Assembly: GCF_016862635.1 (NCBI RefSeq)
Contig: NZ_BONI01000019.1
Coordinates: 59,430 to 123,429, forward strand
Direction of reading: 5' to 3'
Length of the DNA: 64,000 nucleotides
Source of the DNA: Catellatospora coxensis
Lineage (GTDB): Bacteria > Actinomycetota > Actinomycetes > Mycobacteriales > Micromonosporaceae
Position 1 is the stretch's first letter. Each line of letters starts with the position of its first letter. Below, in pieces: positions 1-8,414 of the stretch. The translations under genes and the position numbers were made by a program. The notes under the pieces were generated by a model, which had not been told where the DNA came from, made no database searches, and was given only the letters and a program-made list of their open reading frames with translations.

Positions 1-77
1 GCGTCGAGATCGCCCTTTACCTGCACCTCCACCAGTGGCACTGCCTGTGCCGTCGTCGCCGGGACCATGTCTTCCAC
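1..77 (-). CDS. 5' end of an unidentified leftward gene (partial)
   Basis: Only about 25 codons lie inside the window. A GTG start at 75-77 is preceded on the minus strand by a strong AAGGAGG ribosome binding site eight bases upstream. The frame stays open to the window edge and begins VEDMVPATTAQAVPLVEVQV. An upstream in-frame ATG at about 110-112 is less likely because it lies before the ribosome binding site. The fragment is too short to assign a family, so it could be any short N-terminus. Confidence 0.4.
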   Translation of the reverse strand, partial: MEDMVPATTAQAVPLVEVQVKGDLD

Positions 78-171
78 CTGGGGTACCTCCTTGCCGGTGA
101 GTGCAGCCATTCCCCACCGAGCTCGGCGATAACCCTGCGAACCATGACAGTTCTGTGACAAAGATCAAGCC

Positions 172-208
172 GGGTCAGGCCACCCGGTTCTTCCGGGCGG
201 CCTGACCC
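172..208 (-). terminator. Intrinsic terminator of the ThuA-fascin gene
   Basis: Arms 172-187 and 193-208 form a 16-bp stem around a five-base loop. The single A/C mismatch on the plus strand becomes a G-U pair in the minus-strand RNA, which fits a leftward transcript. It starts eight bases past the stop codon of the ThuA gene. There is no clear U-tract, as is common in actinobacteria. Confidence 0.7.
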
Positions 209-215
209 CCATGAA

Positions 216-1385
216 CTATGGGCTGACCAGGTCGAACTGTTCCCACGGGCCGATCGCGGTCCGGTTGGCGATCAGTGCCGCCGCGCCGGCGTTCTCCGCG
301 ACGACGTACTTCCCGTTCGCCTGGGCCCGCAAACTCACCGAACCGTTGGAGTTGCGGACCAGCGCGAAGGTCTCCCAGCCGCCGACCGCGGTCCGGTTGG
401 CGATGAGCGGGTTCGCGCCGGCGTTGTCCGCGCACACGTACCGCGAGTTGACCAGGGCGCGCAGCGCGATGTTGCCGCTGCCGCGGTCGACCATCTCGAA
501 CCGCTCGGCGGTGCCGATCGCGGTGGCGCTGGCGATCAGCGCGCCCGCCCCGCCGTTGGGCGCGGTGACGAACTTGTTGTTGGCCCGGGCGCGCAGGCTG
601 ATCCCGGCGGGCGGGGGAGTGCCCGGCGAGCAGTCGGCGGCGACCGCGCCGGCCGCGATCTGGATGCCGCCGAGCAGCATGCGGGTGAAGTTGCTCTCGG
701 TGTAGCCGGCCTCGGTGTGGCCGAGGCCGGTGTACCAGGCCCGGCCGCCGCCGTAGTTCTGGCACCAGGTGATCGGGTGGTCGCCCATGTTGCCGCCGGT
801 GTAGCTGCCCTCGTTGAGGTTCATCAGCACGCGCACGGCCGAGCGGGGGTTGGCGCGGTAGTTGTACCACTCGTCGCTGCGGCTCCAGGTGGCCGGCAGG
901 TGCGCCGTCGAGGCGTTGACCGGCGGCTCGATCCGCAGCTGCGCGGTCTGGATCGCGGGGTGGGAGTGGAAGTACGCGCCGACCAGGCCGCCGTACCAGG
1001 GCCAGTCGTATTCGGTGTCGGCCGCCGCGTGCACGCCGACGTAGCCGCCGCCGCCGGCGATGTAGTTCTGGAACGCGGTCTGCTGGGTCGCGTTGAGCAC
1101 GTCGCCGGTCGTCGACAGCCAGATCACCGCCTGGAACTGGGCCAGGTTGGCGGCGGTGAACTGGTTGGCGTCCTCGGTCGCGGTGACCGTGAAGCCGTTG
1201 GCGCTGCCGAGCGTCTGGATCGCGGCGATGCCGTTGGGGATGGACGAGTGGCGGAAGCCGGCCGTCTTGGAGAAGACCAGCACCTTGGTCAGCGGGGCGG
1301 CCGACGCGGGGGTCGCCGGCGCGAACAGCGTCGTCGCCAGGACGGTGACCAGTCCGGCGACCAGGGACAGTACGCGTTTTCGCAT
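216..1385 (-). CDS. Secreted ThuA-domain protein with C-terminal fascin-like domain
   Basis: This 389-residue protein has a Sec signal peptide (MRKRVLSLVAGLV, cleavage near ASA-AP around residue 30). A ThuA/trehalose-utilisation domain (glutamine-amidotransferase-like fold) follows at about residues 31-255, with KVLVFSKTAGFRHSSIP, GGYVGVHAAADTEYDW and a late GGRAWYTGLGHTEAGY. Residues 265-389 hold repeats of the NGKYVVAENAGAAALIANRT type, a fascin-like beta-trefoil expected to bind carbohydrate. ThuA proteins act on oxidised (3-keto) disaccharides in the trehalose pathway of rhizobia; the activity here is inferred. An ATG at 1383-1385 with AAGGAGC upstream is chosen over a longer frame because it places the signal peptide at the N-terminus. 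Its ThuA domain is very close to the one encoded at 16676, so the two are paralogues with different C-terminal modules. A CTATAG palindrome lies 190 bp upstream. Confidence 0.85.
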   Translation of the reverse strand: MRKRVLSLVAGLVTVLATTLFAPATPASAAPLTKVLVFSKTAGFRHSSIPNGIAAIQTLGSANGFTVTATEDANQFTAANLAQFQAVIWLSTTGDVLNATQQTAFQNYIAGGGGYVGVHAAADTEYDWPWYGGLVGAYFHSHPAIQTAQLRIEPPVNASTAHLPATWSRSDEWYNYRANPRSAVRVLMNLNEGSYTGGNMGDHPITWCQNYGGGRAWYTGLGHTEAGYTESNFTRMLLGGIQIAAGAVAADCSPGTPPPAGISLRARANNKFVTAPNGGAGALIASATAIGTAERFEMVDRGSGNIALRALVNSRYVCADNAGANPLIANRTAVGGWETFALVRNSNGSVSLRAQANGKYVVAENAGAAALIANRTAIGPWEQFDLVSP

Positions 1386-1573
1386 GTGGCTCGCTCCTTC
1401 GATGAGGGTAGCGCGGAGGGCGGGGTCGGACCGGCGGACGCCGTGAGGCGCGCTGGTCCGGACAGCCGTACGCGCGGGCGAGGGCCACGCGGGAGTGCGG
1501 CGACCGGACAAGGCACGTCCTCGGGGCGCGGAGCCGGTCGCCGAAACACGGATCCGATATCTATCGGTGTCGA

Positions 1574-1585
1574 ATCCTATAGGAA
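1574..1585. promoter_or_regulatory. CTATAG-centred palindrome (operator candidate, copy 1)
   Basis: The 10-bp perfect palindrome TCCTATAGGA at 1575-1584 lies in the divergent region between the ThuA gene and the Ebo operon. The same core occurs at 9812 and 23371 upstream of the secreted-enzyme block and the ABC transporter. A second partial dyad, CCGATATCTATCGG, sits just left of it. It is AT-rich against the surrounding GC-rich DNA, which favours a regulatory role. The cognate regulator is not identified. Confidence 0.6.
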
Positions 1586-1657
1586 TCTGCCGAACGGTGG
1601 AAGGCTGCCGTGACAACTTTCGCGACGCCGACCCTCCGAATTGCTGATGAGCACGTA

Positions 1658-1720
1658 ACTTTTGCTAGATCTAGAAAAAGTACGGGTTCCTATCTAGAAA
1701 CTTTTGCAGATCTAGATTTA
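1658..1720. promoter_or_regulatory. Two AGATCT-centred palindromes 41 bp apart, upstream of the Ebo operon
   Basis: Site one (1658-1681) is an almost perfect 24-bp palindrome: ACTTTTGCTAGA reads into a mirrored TCTAGAAAAAGT around AGATCT. Site two (1700-1720) repeats ACTTTTGC followed by AGATCTAGAT. The AGATCT centres lie at 1669/1670 and 1710/1711, which is four helical turns apart, so the sites face the same side of the DNA. The stretch is strikingly AT-rich. It ends about 35 bp before the GTG start of the Ebo operon, so a dimeric repressor or activator binding both sites is likely. Which regulator binds is unknown. Confidence 0.65.
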
Positions 1721-1754
1721 ATATGGCCGCCACGAACGCGTTACAGGAGGTCCT

Positions 1755-2915
1755 GTGCGTACTGGTATCTGGCTCGTCGGCGCCCGCGGCTCGGTCGCGG
1801 TCACCAGCATCGTCGGCGCGCTGGCGGTGCGGGCCTCGCTCGCCGACCCGGTCGGCTGCGTCACCGAACTGCCCCCGCTGCGCCACCCGGCGCTGCCCGC
1901 CCTGTCCGACCTGGTCTTCGGCGGCCACGACGTGTCCTGCGTGTCGCTGGTCAAGAAGGCCCACGCGCTGGTCGCCGCCGGTGTGCTGCCCGCCGCCGTC
2001 GTCGCCGCCGTGGCCGACGAGCTGACCGCCGTCGAAGCCGACGTGCGGCAGGCCCCGGACGGGCCCACCCAGCACGACACCGTCGTCCGCATCGCCGCGG
2101 ACCTCGCCGACTTCCGCGAACGCCACGGGCTCGCCCGCGTCGTGGTGGTCAACGTGTCCTCGACCGAGGCCATACCCCCGGACCACCCGGCGTACGCCGA
2201 CGCGGCCGCGCTCGCCACCGCGCTGCACCAGGAACCCGTGCTGCCGCCCAGCTCGCGGTACGCGTACGCGGCGTTCACCGCAGGCTGCGCCTACGTCGAC
2301 TTCACCCCGTCCACCGGAGCCCGGCTGCCCGCGCTCGACCAGCTAGCGGCACGGCACGGCGTGCCGTACGCGGGCAGCGACGGCAAGACCGGCGAGACGC
2401 TGCTCAAGTCGGTGCTCGCGCCCATGTTCGCGATGCGCAACCTGCACGTGCGGTCCTGGTCCGGCACCAACCTGCTCGGCGGCGGCGACGGCGCGACGCT
2501 GGCCCGGCCCGAGGCCAACGCGGCCAAGGTCGCCAGCAAGCAGCGGGTGCTGCGCGAGACGCTGGGCTACGAGCCGGAGGGCCACACCCGCATCGACTAC
2601 GTGCCCGACATCGGCGACCTCAAGACCGCCTGGGACCTGATCACCTTCAGCGGCTTCCTCGGCAGCCGCATGCGGCTGGAGTTCACCTGGCACGGCTGCG
2701 ACTCCGCGCTGGCCGCGCCACTGGTGCTCGACCTGGCCCGGCTCACCGCCGCCGCGCACGCCCAGGGCCTGTCCGGCCCGCTGCCGCAGCTGGCCTTCTT
2801 CTTCAAGGACCCGATCGGCGACGTCCCGCACGGCCTGGCCGAGCAGTGGCGCGACCTGTGCGAATGGGTGCAGGGCTGGCCCGTGCCGGGCGAGGGCCGC
2901 CATGAGGCTGAGTGA
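1755..2915 (+). CDS. Inositol-3-phosphate-synthase-like cyclitol phosphate synthase, first gene of the Ebo operon
   Basis: This 386-residue protein resembles myo-inositol-1-phosphate synthases, which use NAD to convert glucose 6-phosphate to inositol phosphate. Visible family features are an N-terminal NAD-binding IWLVGARGSVA, VVNVSSTEA, SGTNLLGGGDGATL, KVASKQRVL and a C-terminal LPQLAFFFKDPIG. The GTG start has AGGAGG at 1745-1750. It opens a run of overlapping genes: the next starts 14 bp before this stop. In cyanobacterial ebo clusters the cyclising enzyme is a dehydroquinate-synthase-like protein (EboD). Here an unrelated cyclitol-forming enzyme takes that place, which suggests the pathway needs a carbocycle. 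It may not be the housekeeping inositol synthase used for mycothiol and phosphatidylinositol. Confidence 0.8.
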   Translation: MRTGIWLVGARGSVAVTSIVGALAVRASLADPVGCVTELPPLRHPALPALSDLVFGGHDVSCVSLVKKAHALVAAGVLPAAVVAAVADELTAVEADVRQAPDGPTQHDTVVRIAADLADFRERHGLARVVVVNVSSTEAIPPDHPAYADAAALATALHQEPVLPPSSRYAYAAFTAGCAYVDFTPSTGARLPALDQLAARHGVPYAGSDGKTGETLLKSVLAPMFAMRNLHVRSWSGTNLLGGGDGATLARPEANAAKVASKQRVLRETLGYEPEGHTRIDYVPDIGDLKTAWDLITFSGFLGSRMRLEFTWHGCDSALAAPLVLDLARLTAAAHAQGLSGPLPQLAFFFKDPIGDVPHGLAEQWRDLCEWVQGWPVPGEGRHEAE

Positions 2916-3744
2916 CCTGGCACAGCTCGTCCGGGCGCCGGCGGCGCTGTCGGTGCCGGGCGACGCGATCGCGGGCGCGACCGCCGCGGGCACGCTCGAC
3001 GCCCGCACCGCCGGCATCGCCGCCGCGTCGGTCTGCCTGTACTGGGGCGGCATGGCCGCCAACGACTGGGCCGACCGCGAACTCGACGCCGTCGAGCGCC
3101 CCGAGCGGCCCATCCCGTCCGGGCGGATCAGCCCCGACACCGCGCTCGCCGTCGCGGGCGGCCTCACCGTCGCCGGGCTGGCCCTGGCCGCGGCCAGCGG
3201 CGGCAGGCGCACCCTGGCCACCGCCGGGCTGCTCGCGGGAGCGGTGTGGGCGTACGACGTGAAGTGGAAGAACTCCCCGGCCGGGCCGGCCGGCATGGCG
3301 CTGTGCCGGGGACTGGACGTGCTGCTCGGCGCGAGCACCGGCGACCTGCGCAAGGCCGCCCGCCCGGCGCTGGCCGTCGCCGCCCACACCTACGCGGTGA
3401 CCGCCCTGTCGCGCCGCGAGGTCACCGGTACCGACCGGGTGCTGCCCGCGCTGACCATGACCGCCACCGCGGCGGTGGCCACGCACGCGGCGGGCCGCAG
3501 CGGCGGCTGGCTGCCCGCGGTGCTGGCCGGCTGGTACGCCACCCGCTTCGGCAAGGCCCAGCGCGAGGTGCTGCGCCAGCCCGATGCGGGACGGGTGCGC
3601 GCCGCGGTCGGGGCCGGCATCACGTCGCTGCCCGCGCTGCAGGGCGCGCTCATCGCACGGCACGGCAGACCCCTGGCCGGAGCCGTGGTGGCCACCGCCG
3701 CCCCGGCCGCGGCCAAGCTCGCGAGGAAGGTGTCCCCGACATGA
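2902..3744 (+). CDS. eboC: UbiA-family prenyltransferase, EboC-like
   Basis: This 280-residue polytopic membrane protein carries the first aspartate-rich UbiA signature as NDWADRELDAVERPERPIPS near residues 54-73. A weaker second motif region, WAYDVKWKNSP, lies near residue 116. UbiA enzymes attach a polyprenyl chain to a small, usually aromatic, acceptor in the membrane. Together with the cyclitol synthase before it and the polyprenyl synthase at 8650, it suggests a prenylated small molecule. It overlaps the previous gene by 14 bp and the next by the ATGA tetranucleotide. The acceptor is unknown, and a cyclitol acceptor is speculation. Confidence 0.8.
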   Translation: MRLSDLAQLVRAPAALSVPGDAIAGATAAGTLDARTAGIAAASVCLYWGGMAANDWADRELDAVERPERPIPSGRISPDTALAVAGGLTVAGLALAAASGGRRTLATAGLLAGAVWAYDVKWKNSPAGPAGMALCRGLDVLLGASTGDLRKAARPALAVAAHTYAVTALSRREVTGTDRVLPALTMTATAAVATHAAGRSGGWLPAVLAGWYATRFGKAQREVLRQPDAGRVRAAVGAGITSLPALQGALIARHGRPLAGAVVATAAPAAAKLARKVSPT

Positions 3745-5045
3745 CCCTCCGCTTCGGCTACGGCACCAACGGCTTCGCCAACCACCGGCTCACCGACGCG
3801 CTCGACGTCATCGCCGAGCTCGGCTACGCGGGCGTCGCGCTGACGCTCGACCACGCGCACCTGGACCCGTACGCCCCCGATGTGAAGGACCAGGTCGCGC
3901 GGACCGCGCGGCTGCTCGCCGAGCGGGAGCTGGCGGTGGTCGTGGAGACCGGCGCGCGCTACCTGCTCGACCCGCGGCGCAAGCACGCGCCGACGTTCCT
4001 GCACGACGACGCGTCCCGGCGCGTCGACTTCCTGAAGCGGGCGATCGACATCGCCGAAGGGCTCGGCGCGGAGGCCGTGTCCTTCTGGGCCGGGGTGCGC
4101 CCGCCGCACGTGTCGGCCGAGGTCGCCTGGCAGCTGCTGGCCGAGGGCTGCGCCGAGGTCGTCGGGTACGCCGCCGAGCGCGGGGTCGCGGCGGGCTTCG
4201 AGCCCGAGCCCGGCATGCTGGTGGAGACGCTGGCCGACTGGTTCCGGCTGCGCGAGCTGGTCGGCGCGGACCTCAAACTGACCCTCGACATCGGGCACTG
4301 CCGCGCCAACGAGCCCGCCGACGTCGCCGAATGCGTGCGGATCGCCGGACCGCACCTGGTCAACGTGCAGATCGACGACATGCGCCGGGGCGTGCACGAG
4401 CACCTGGAGTTCGGCGCAGGCGAGATCGACTTCCCGCCGGTGCTGCGGGCGCTGGCCGACACCGGATACCGCGGCCTGGTCGCCGTCGAGCTGCCCCGCC
4501 ACTCGCACGCCGCCCCCGACGTCGCGGCACGGTCGCTGAGCTTCCTGCGCGCCGCGCAATGGCTCGGTGACGCGCTGCACCGCCTCCGAACCGAGCCCGC
4601 CGCGATCGCGACGCTGCTGCCCGCGGCCCGCCGCGGCGTCGGGCGCGCCGCCGCCGAGGACGCCCGGGTGCGCCTGCTGCACGCCGCCGCGCCGAGCCGC
4701 GACGAGGCCGCCGAGCTGTACCGGTACGGCGACAACGACGAGAAGCGGGCCGTGCTGCTGGCCTGCCCCGACCCCGACCTGCTGCGCGACGCCCTGCGCA
4801 GCAACGACACCCGGCTGGTGGCCGCCGCGCTCGGCCCCGGTGCCCGGGACCTGCCCGACGCCGAATGGCGCCAGGGCGTGCTCAAGAGCGTGTTCATGGG
4901 CCTGCCGCTGTCCGGCGTCGACGGACTGGCGTCACGGGCCGACGCCGAGCTCGGCCGGATGCTCGCGGCGCTGCGCCGCGAGCGCGAGGCCGCCGGCCGC
5001 ACCATGCCCGACGACGCCGTCGACCTCCTGGAGAGGCTGCATTGA
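3741..5045 (+). CDS. eboA: TIM-barrel sugar isomerase/epimerase-like protein fused to EboA
   Basis: This 434-residue protein begins MTLRFGYGTNGFANHRL at an ATG that overlaps the upstream stop. Residues 1 to about 275 are a xylose-isomerase-like TIM barrel, with FEPEPGMLVET, LTLDIGHCRANEP, VNVQIDDMRRGVHEHL and VAVELPRHSHAAPD supplying likely metal ligands. Residues from about 280 onwards match the helical EboA family, with LYRYGDNDEKRAVLLACPD and ALRSNDTRLVAAAL. EboA is a separate small protein in the cyanobacterial cluster as I know it, so the fusion is notable. It is translationally coupled to EboB through TGATG. The substrate is unknown. Confidence 0.8.
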   Translation: MTLRFGYGTNGFANHRLTDALDVIAELGYAGVALTLDHAHLDPYAPDVKDQVARTARLLAERELAVVVETGARYLLDPRRKHAPTFLHDDASRRVDFLKRAIDIAEGLGAEAVSFWAGVRPPHVSAEVAWQLLAEGCAEVVGYAAERGVAAGFEPEPGMLVETLADWFRLRELVGADLKLTLDIGHCRANEPADVAECVRIAGPHLVNVQIDDMRRGVHEHLEFGAGEIDFPPVLRALADTGYRGLVAVELPRHSHAAPDVAARSLSFLRAAQWLGDALHRLRTEPAAIATLLPAARRGVGRAAAEDARVRLLHAAAPSRDEAAELYRYGDNDEKRAVLLACPDPDLLRDALRSNDTRLVAAALGPGARDLPDAEWRQGVLKSVFMGLPLSGVDGLASRADAELGRMLAALRREREAAGRTMPDDAVDLLERLH

Positions 5046-5893
5046 TGCGCATCTTCGATCCGCACATCCACATGACCTCGCGCACCACCGACGACTATGA
5101 GCGGATGGCGGCGGCAGGTGTGCGCGCGCTGGTCGAGCCGGCTTTCTGGCTCGGCCAGCCCCGCACCAACCCCGGGTCGTTCACCGACTACTTCGACGCG
5201 CTCATCGGGTGGGAGCCGTTCCGGGCGAGCCAGTACGGCATCGCGCACCACTGCACCATCGCGCTGAACCCGAAGGAGGCCAACGACCCGCGCTGCCGCG
5301 AGGTGCTGGCCGTGCTGCCCCGCTACCTGGCCAAGGACCGGGTCGTGGCGGTGGGCGAGACCGGGTACGACTCGATGACGCCGGAGGAGGACGAGGTCTT
5401 CGCCGCGCAGCTGGAGCTGGCCCGCGAGTTCGGGCTGCCCGCGCTGGTGCACACCCCGCACCGGGACAAGGTCGTCGGCACCCGGCGCAGCCTCGACGTG
5501 GTCAAGGAGTCCGGCATCGACCCGGGCCTGGTCGTGCTGGACCACCTCAACGAGCCGACCGTCGGCGAGGTCGCCGGCAGCGGCTGCTGGATGGGCTTCT
5601 CCATCTACCCCGACACCAAGATGTCGCCCGACCGCATGGTCGTCATCCTGCGCGAGTACGGCCTGGAGCGCATGCTGGTCAACTCGGCCGCCGACTGGGG
5701 CAAGTCCGATCCGCTGCTGACCCTGCGCACAGGGGAGGCGATGCTGGCGGCCGGGTTCAGCGACGACGACGTGGACCGGGTGCTGTGGCGCAACCCGGTC
5801 GAGTTCTACGGCCAGTCCGGCCGCCTCGACCTGGACGAGACCGACACCGCGGCGACGTTCGAGGGCAACTCGATCCTGCGCGGGGGTTCGTGA
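5045..5893 (+). CDS. eboB: TatD-like metal-dependent hydrolase, EboB
   Basis: This 282-residue amidohydrolase-fold protein starts MRIFDPHIHMTSRT, giving the HxH metal motif at residues 6-8. Further likely ligands are in VAVGETGYDS, ALVHTPHRDK and VLDHLNE, with VNSAADWGKSDPL near the C-terminus. TatD relatives are metal-dependent phosphoesterases and nucleases, but the cluster setting points to EboB rather than a DNase. Its start overlaps the previous stop (TGATG), and its own stop overlaps the next start the same way. No substrate can be read from the sequence. Confidence 0.85.
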   Translation: MRIFDPHIHMTSRTTDDYERMAAAGVRALVEPAFWLGQPRTNPGSFTDYFDALIGWEPFRASQYGIAHHCTIALNPKEANDPRCREVLAVLPRYLAKDRVVAVGETGYDSMTPEEDEVFAAQLELAREFGLPALVHTPHRDKVVGTRRSLDVVKESGIDPGLVVLDHLNEPTVGEVAGSGCWMGFSIYPDTKMSPDRMVVILREYGLERMLVNSAADWGKSDPLLTLRTGEAMLAAGFSDDDVDRVLWRNPVEFYGQSGRLDLDETDTAATFEGNSILRGGS

Positions 5894-7011
5894 TGCGGCT
5901 GCGCGACGCCGACGGTGCGACGGTGCACCTGGCGTACTGCACGAACGTGCACGCCGCGGAGGACTTCGACGGGGTGCTGTCCCAGCTGGACCGCTTCGCG
6001 GTGCCGGTGCGCGAGCGGCTCGGGGCCGACGTGCTCGGGCTCGGCCTGTGGCTGGCCGCCCCGGTCGCCCGCGCCCTGGCCGAGGAGCCGGAGCTGCGCG
6101 GGCGGCTGCGCCGTGAGCTGAGCGCGCGCGGGCTGGAGACGGTGACCCTCAACGGCTTCCCGTACCAGGCGTTCCAGGCCCCGGTGGTCAAGCACGACGT
6201 GTACCTGCCGGACTGGACCGACCCGCGGCGGCTGCGCTACACCCTGGACCTGGCGCTGGTGCTGGCCGACCTGCTGCCCGACGACGCGGCCCGCGGCTCG
6301 ATCTCGACGCTGCCGCTGGCCTGGCGCGAGCCGTGGGACCGGCGGCGCTTCGGCGCGGCCAAGGCGCAGCTCGACGAGCTGGCCGCCGGGCTGGCCCGAG
6401 GTGAGCGCCCGATCCGGGTCGCGCTCGAACCAGAACCCGGCTGCGTGGTCGAGTCCACCGACCAGGCTGTCGCGGCGCTGTCCGCGGTGGCCAGCGAGCA
6501 CCTCGGCGTCTGCGTCGACCTGGCGCACCTGGCCTGCGGCTGGGAGGACCCGGTCGACGCGGTCGCCAAGCTCAAGGCGGCCGGGGTCGCCGTGGTGAAG
6601 GTGCAGGTGTCGCAGGCCCTCGAGGTCGAGGATCCGGACGCGGCCCGGCAGGTGCTGGCGGCGTACGCCGAGCCGCGGTTCCTGCACCAGACCCGCAGCT
6701 CGGCCGGTGAGCGCTTCGACGACCTGCCGCAGGCGCTGGCCTCCGACGCACCCGGCCCGTGGCGCATCCACTTCCACGCGCCGCTGCACGCCGCCGCGCT
6801 CGACCCGCTGCGCACCAGCTCCACGGTGCTGCGCGAGGGCCTGGCGGCGCTGCTGACCAACAGCGACTGCGACCACTTCGAGGTCGAGACGTACACCTGG
6901 GACGTGCTGCCGCCGTCGGCCCGGCCCACCGACGACGCCGGGCTGGCCGAGGGCATCGCGGCCGAGCTCGCCTTCGCCCGCGACCAGTTCGCCGCCCTGG
7001 GGGTCTCGTGA
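5893..7011 (+). CDS. eboE: EboE-like metabolite traffic protein (TIM barrel)
   Basis: This 372-residue protein has xylose-isomerase/endonuclease-IV-like barrel features: VHLAYCTNVHAAEDFD at the N-terminus, GFPYQAFQ, VALEPEPGCVVEST, LGVCVDLAHLACGWED and IHFHAPLHAA. These fit the EboE family, the second barrel protein of Ebo loci. It is expected to be cytosolic, since no signal peptide or membrane segment is visible. The start overlaps EboB by one base, and the stop overlaps the next gene's GTG (GTGA). Homologous loci are needed for scytonemin precursor export in Nostoc punctiforme, so a role in making a carrier or modifier is plausible but not proven here. Confidence 0.82.
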   Translation: MRLRDADGATVHLAYCTNVHAAEDFDGVLSQLDRFAVPVRERLGADVLGLGLWLAAPVARALAEEPELRGRLRRELSARGLETVTLNGFPYQAFQAPVVKHDVYLPDWTDPRRLRYTLDLALVLADLLPDDAARGSISTLPLAWREPWDRRRFGAAKAQLDELAAGLARGERPIRVALEPEPGCVVESTDQAVAALSAVASEHLGVCVDLAHLACGWEDPVDAVAKLKAAGVAVVKVQVSQALEVEDPDAARQVLAAYAEPRFLHQTRSSAGERFDDLPQALASDAPGPWRIHFHAPLHAAALDPLRTSSTVLREGLAALLTNSDCDHFEVETYTWDVLPPSARPTDDAGLAEGIAAELAFARDQFAALGVS

Positions 7012-8381
7012 ACAAGCCACTCGTCGTGCTGAACGTGGTCGGGCTGACGCCCCGGCTGCTGGCGCACATGCCGCGGCTGCGCGCCGCGTTCGCCAACGGG
7101 TTCACCGCCCGGCTCGACCCGGTCGTGCCCGCGGTGACCTGCTCGGTGCAGGCGACCTTCCTCACCGGCGAGACCCCGGCCGGGCACGGCGTCGTCGGCA
7201 ACGGCTGGTACTTCCGCGACCTCGGCGAGGTGCTGCTGTGGCGGCAGAGCCACGCGCTGGTCGGCGGGGAGCGGGTCTGGGACGCGATCCGCCGCGACCG
7301 GCCCGGCTACACCGTGGCCAACATCTGCTGGTGGTACGCCATGGGCGCGGACGTCGACTGGACGGTCACGCCCCGGCCGATCTACCGCGCCGACGGCCGC
7401 AAGGAACCCGACTGCTACACCATCCCCGCCGAGCTGCACGACGAGCTGCCCACGTTCCCGCTGTTCAGCTACTGGGGGCCGGGCGCCGGCATCGCGTCGT
7501 CGGCCTGGATCGCGGCGGCGGCCGTGCACGTGATGAACACCCGCAGCCCCGACCTGACCCTGGTGTACGTCCCGCACCTCGACTACGACCTGCAGCGCTT
7601 CGGCCCGTCCGCCCCGCAGGCCGCGGCCGCCGCCGCCGAGCTGGACGCCACGCTGGCCCCGCTGCTCGACGCGGCAGCCGCCCGGGGTGCGACGGTGGTC
7701 GCGCTGTCGGAGTACGGCATCACCGACGTGTCCCGGCCCGTGCACGTCAACCGGGCGCTGCGCGCCGCCGGGCTGCTGACCGTGCACACCCAGGACGGCA
7801 TGGAATACCTGGACCCGTTCACCTCGCGCGCCTTCGCGGTCGCCGACCACCAGATCGCCCACGTGTACGTGCGCGACCCGGCCGACGTCGCCGCGGTCGC
7901 GAAGATCTGCGCCGAGCTGCCGGGCGTCGGGCAGGTGCTCGACGAGTCAGGCAAGGCCGGGCAGGGCCTGGACCACTCGCGCAGCGGTGAACTGGTGCTG
8001 CTCGCAGAGCCGGACTCCTGGTTCACCTACTACTACTGGCTCGACGACAAGCACGCCCCGGACTTCGCCACCCACGTGGAGATCCACCGCAAGCCCGGTT
8101 ACGACCCGGCGGAGCTGCTGTTCGACCCGGCCGGGCCGGGCGCGGCGAAGGGCCGTGCGGCGAAGGCGCTGGTGCGCAAGAAGCTCGGCATGCGATACCG
8201 GATGAACGTGGTCGGCCTGGACGCGGGCGCGGAAGCGATCCGCGGTTCCCACGGCCTGCTCCCGCCCGGCGCAGACGACGCCCCGCTGCTGCTGTGCACC
8301 GACGCCGCCCCGGCGGTGGACCGTATCGCCGCGACCGACGTCAAAGCCCTCCTCCTACGCCTGGCCGGCGGCTCATCATGA
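7008..8381 (+). CDS. eboF: Alkaline-phosphatase-superfamily nucleotide pyrophosphatase/phosphodiesterase, EboF-like
   Basis: This 457-residue protein resembles type I nucleotide pyrophosphatase/phosphodiesterases. The nucleophile region reads VPAVTCSVQATFLTGETPAG, with a Thr as likely nucleophile. Metal-ligand regions follow as YVPHLDYDLQRFGP, ALSEYGIT and VADHQIAHVY. No signal peptide is visible. The GTG start at 7008 overlaps the EboE stop by four bases and replaces a much longer open frame. It could remove a phosphate or nucleotide group from the Ebo product, but this is inferred from the family only. It is the last gene of the tightly overlapping run. Confidence 0.8.
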   Translation: MNKPLVVLNVVGLTPRLLAHMPRLRAAFANGFTARLDPVVPAVTCSVQATFLTGETPAGHGVVGNGWYFRDLGEVLLWRQSHALVGGERVWDAIRRDRPGYTVANICWWYAMGADVDWTVTPRPIYRADGRKEPDCYTIPAELHDELPTFPLFSYWGPGAGIASSAWIAAAAVHVMNTRSPDLTLVYVPHLDYDLQRFGPSAPQAAAAAAELDATLAPLLDAAAARGATVVALSEYGITDVSRPVHVNRALRAAGLLTVHTQDGMEYLDPFTSRAFAVADHQIAHVYVRDPADVAAVAKICAELPGVGQVLDESGKAGQGLDHSRSGELVLLAEPDSWFTYYYWLDDKHAPDFATHVEIHRKPGYDPAELLFDPAGPGAAKGRAAKALVRKKLGMRYRMNVVGLDAGAEAIRGSHGLLPPGADDAPLLLCTDAAPAVDRIAATDVKALLLRLAGGSS

Positions 8382-8414
8382 CGCGCCGCTTCCGCTCCGC
8401 CGGGTCGCGCTCCT

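Noticed and set aside
5045..5893. EboB gene as an ordinary TatD DNase
   Set aside because: It overlaps Ebo genes on both sides, so the cluster role is more likely than DNA quality control.
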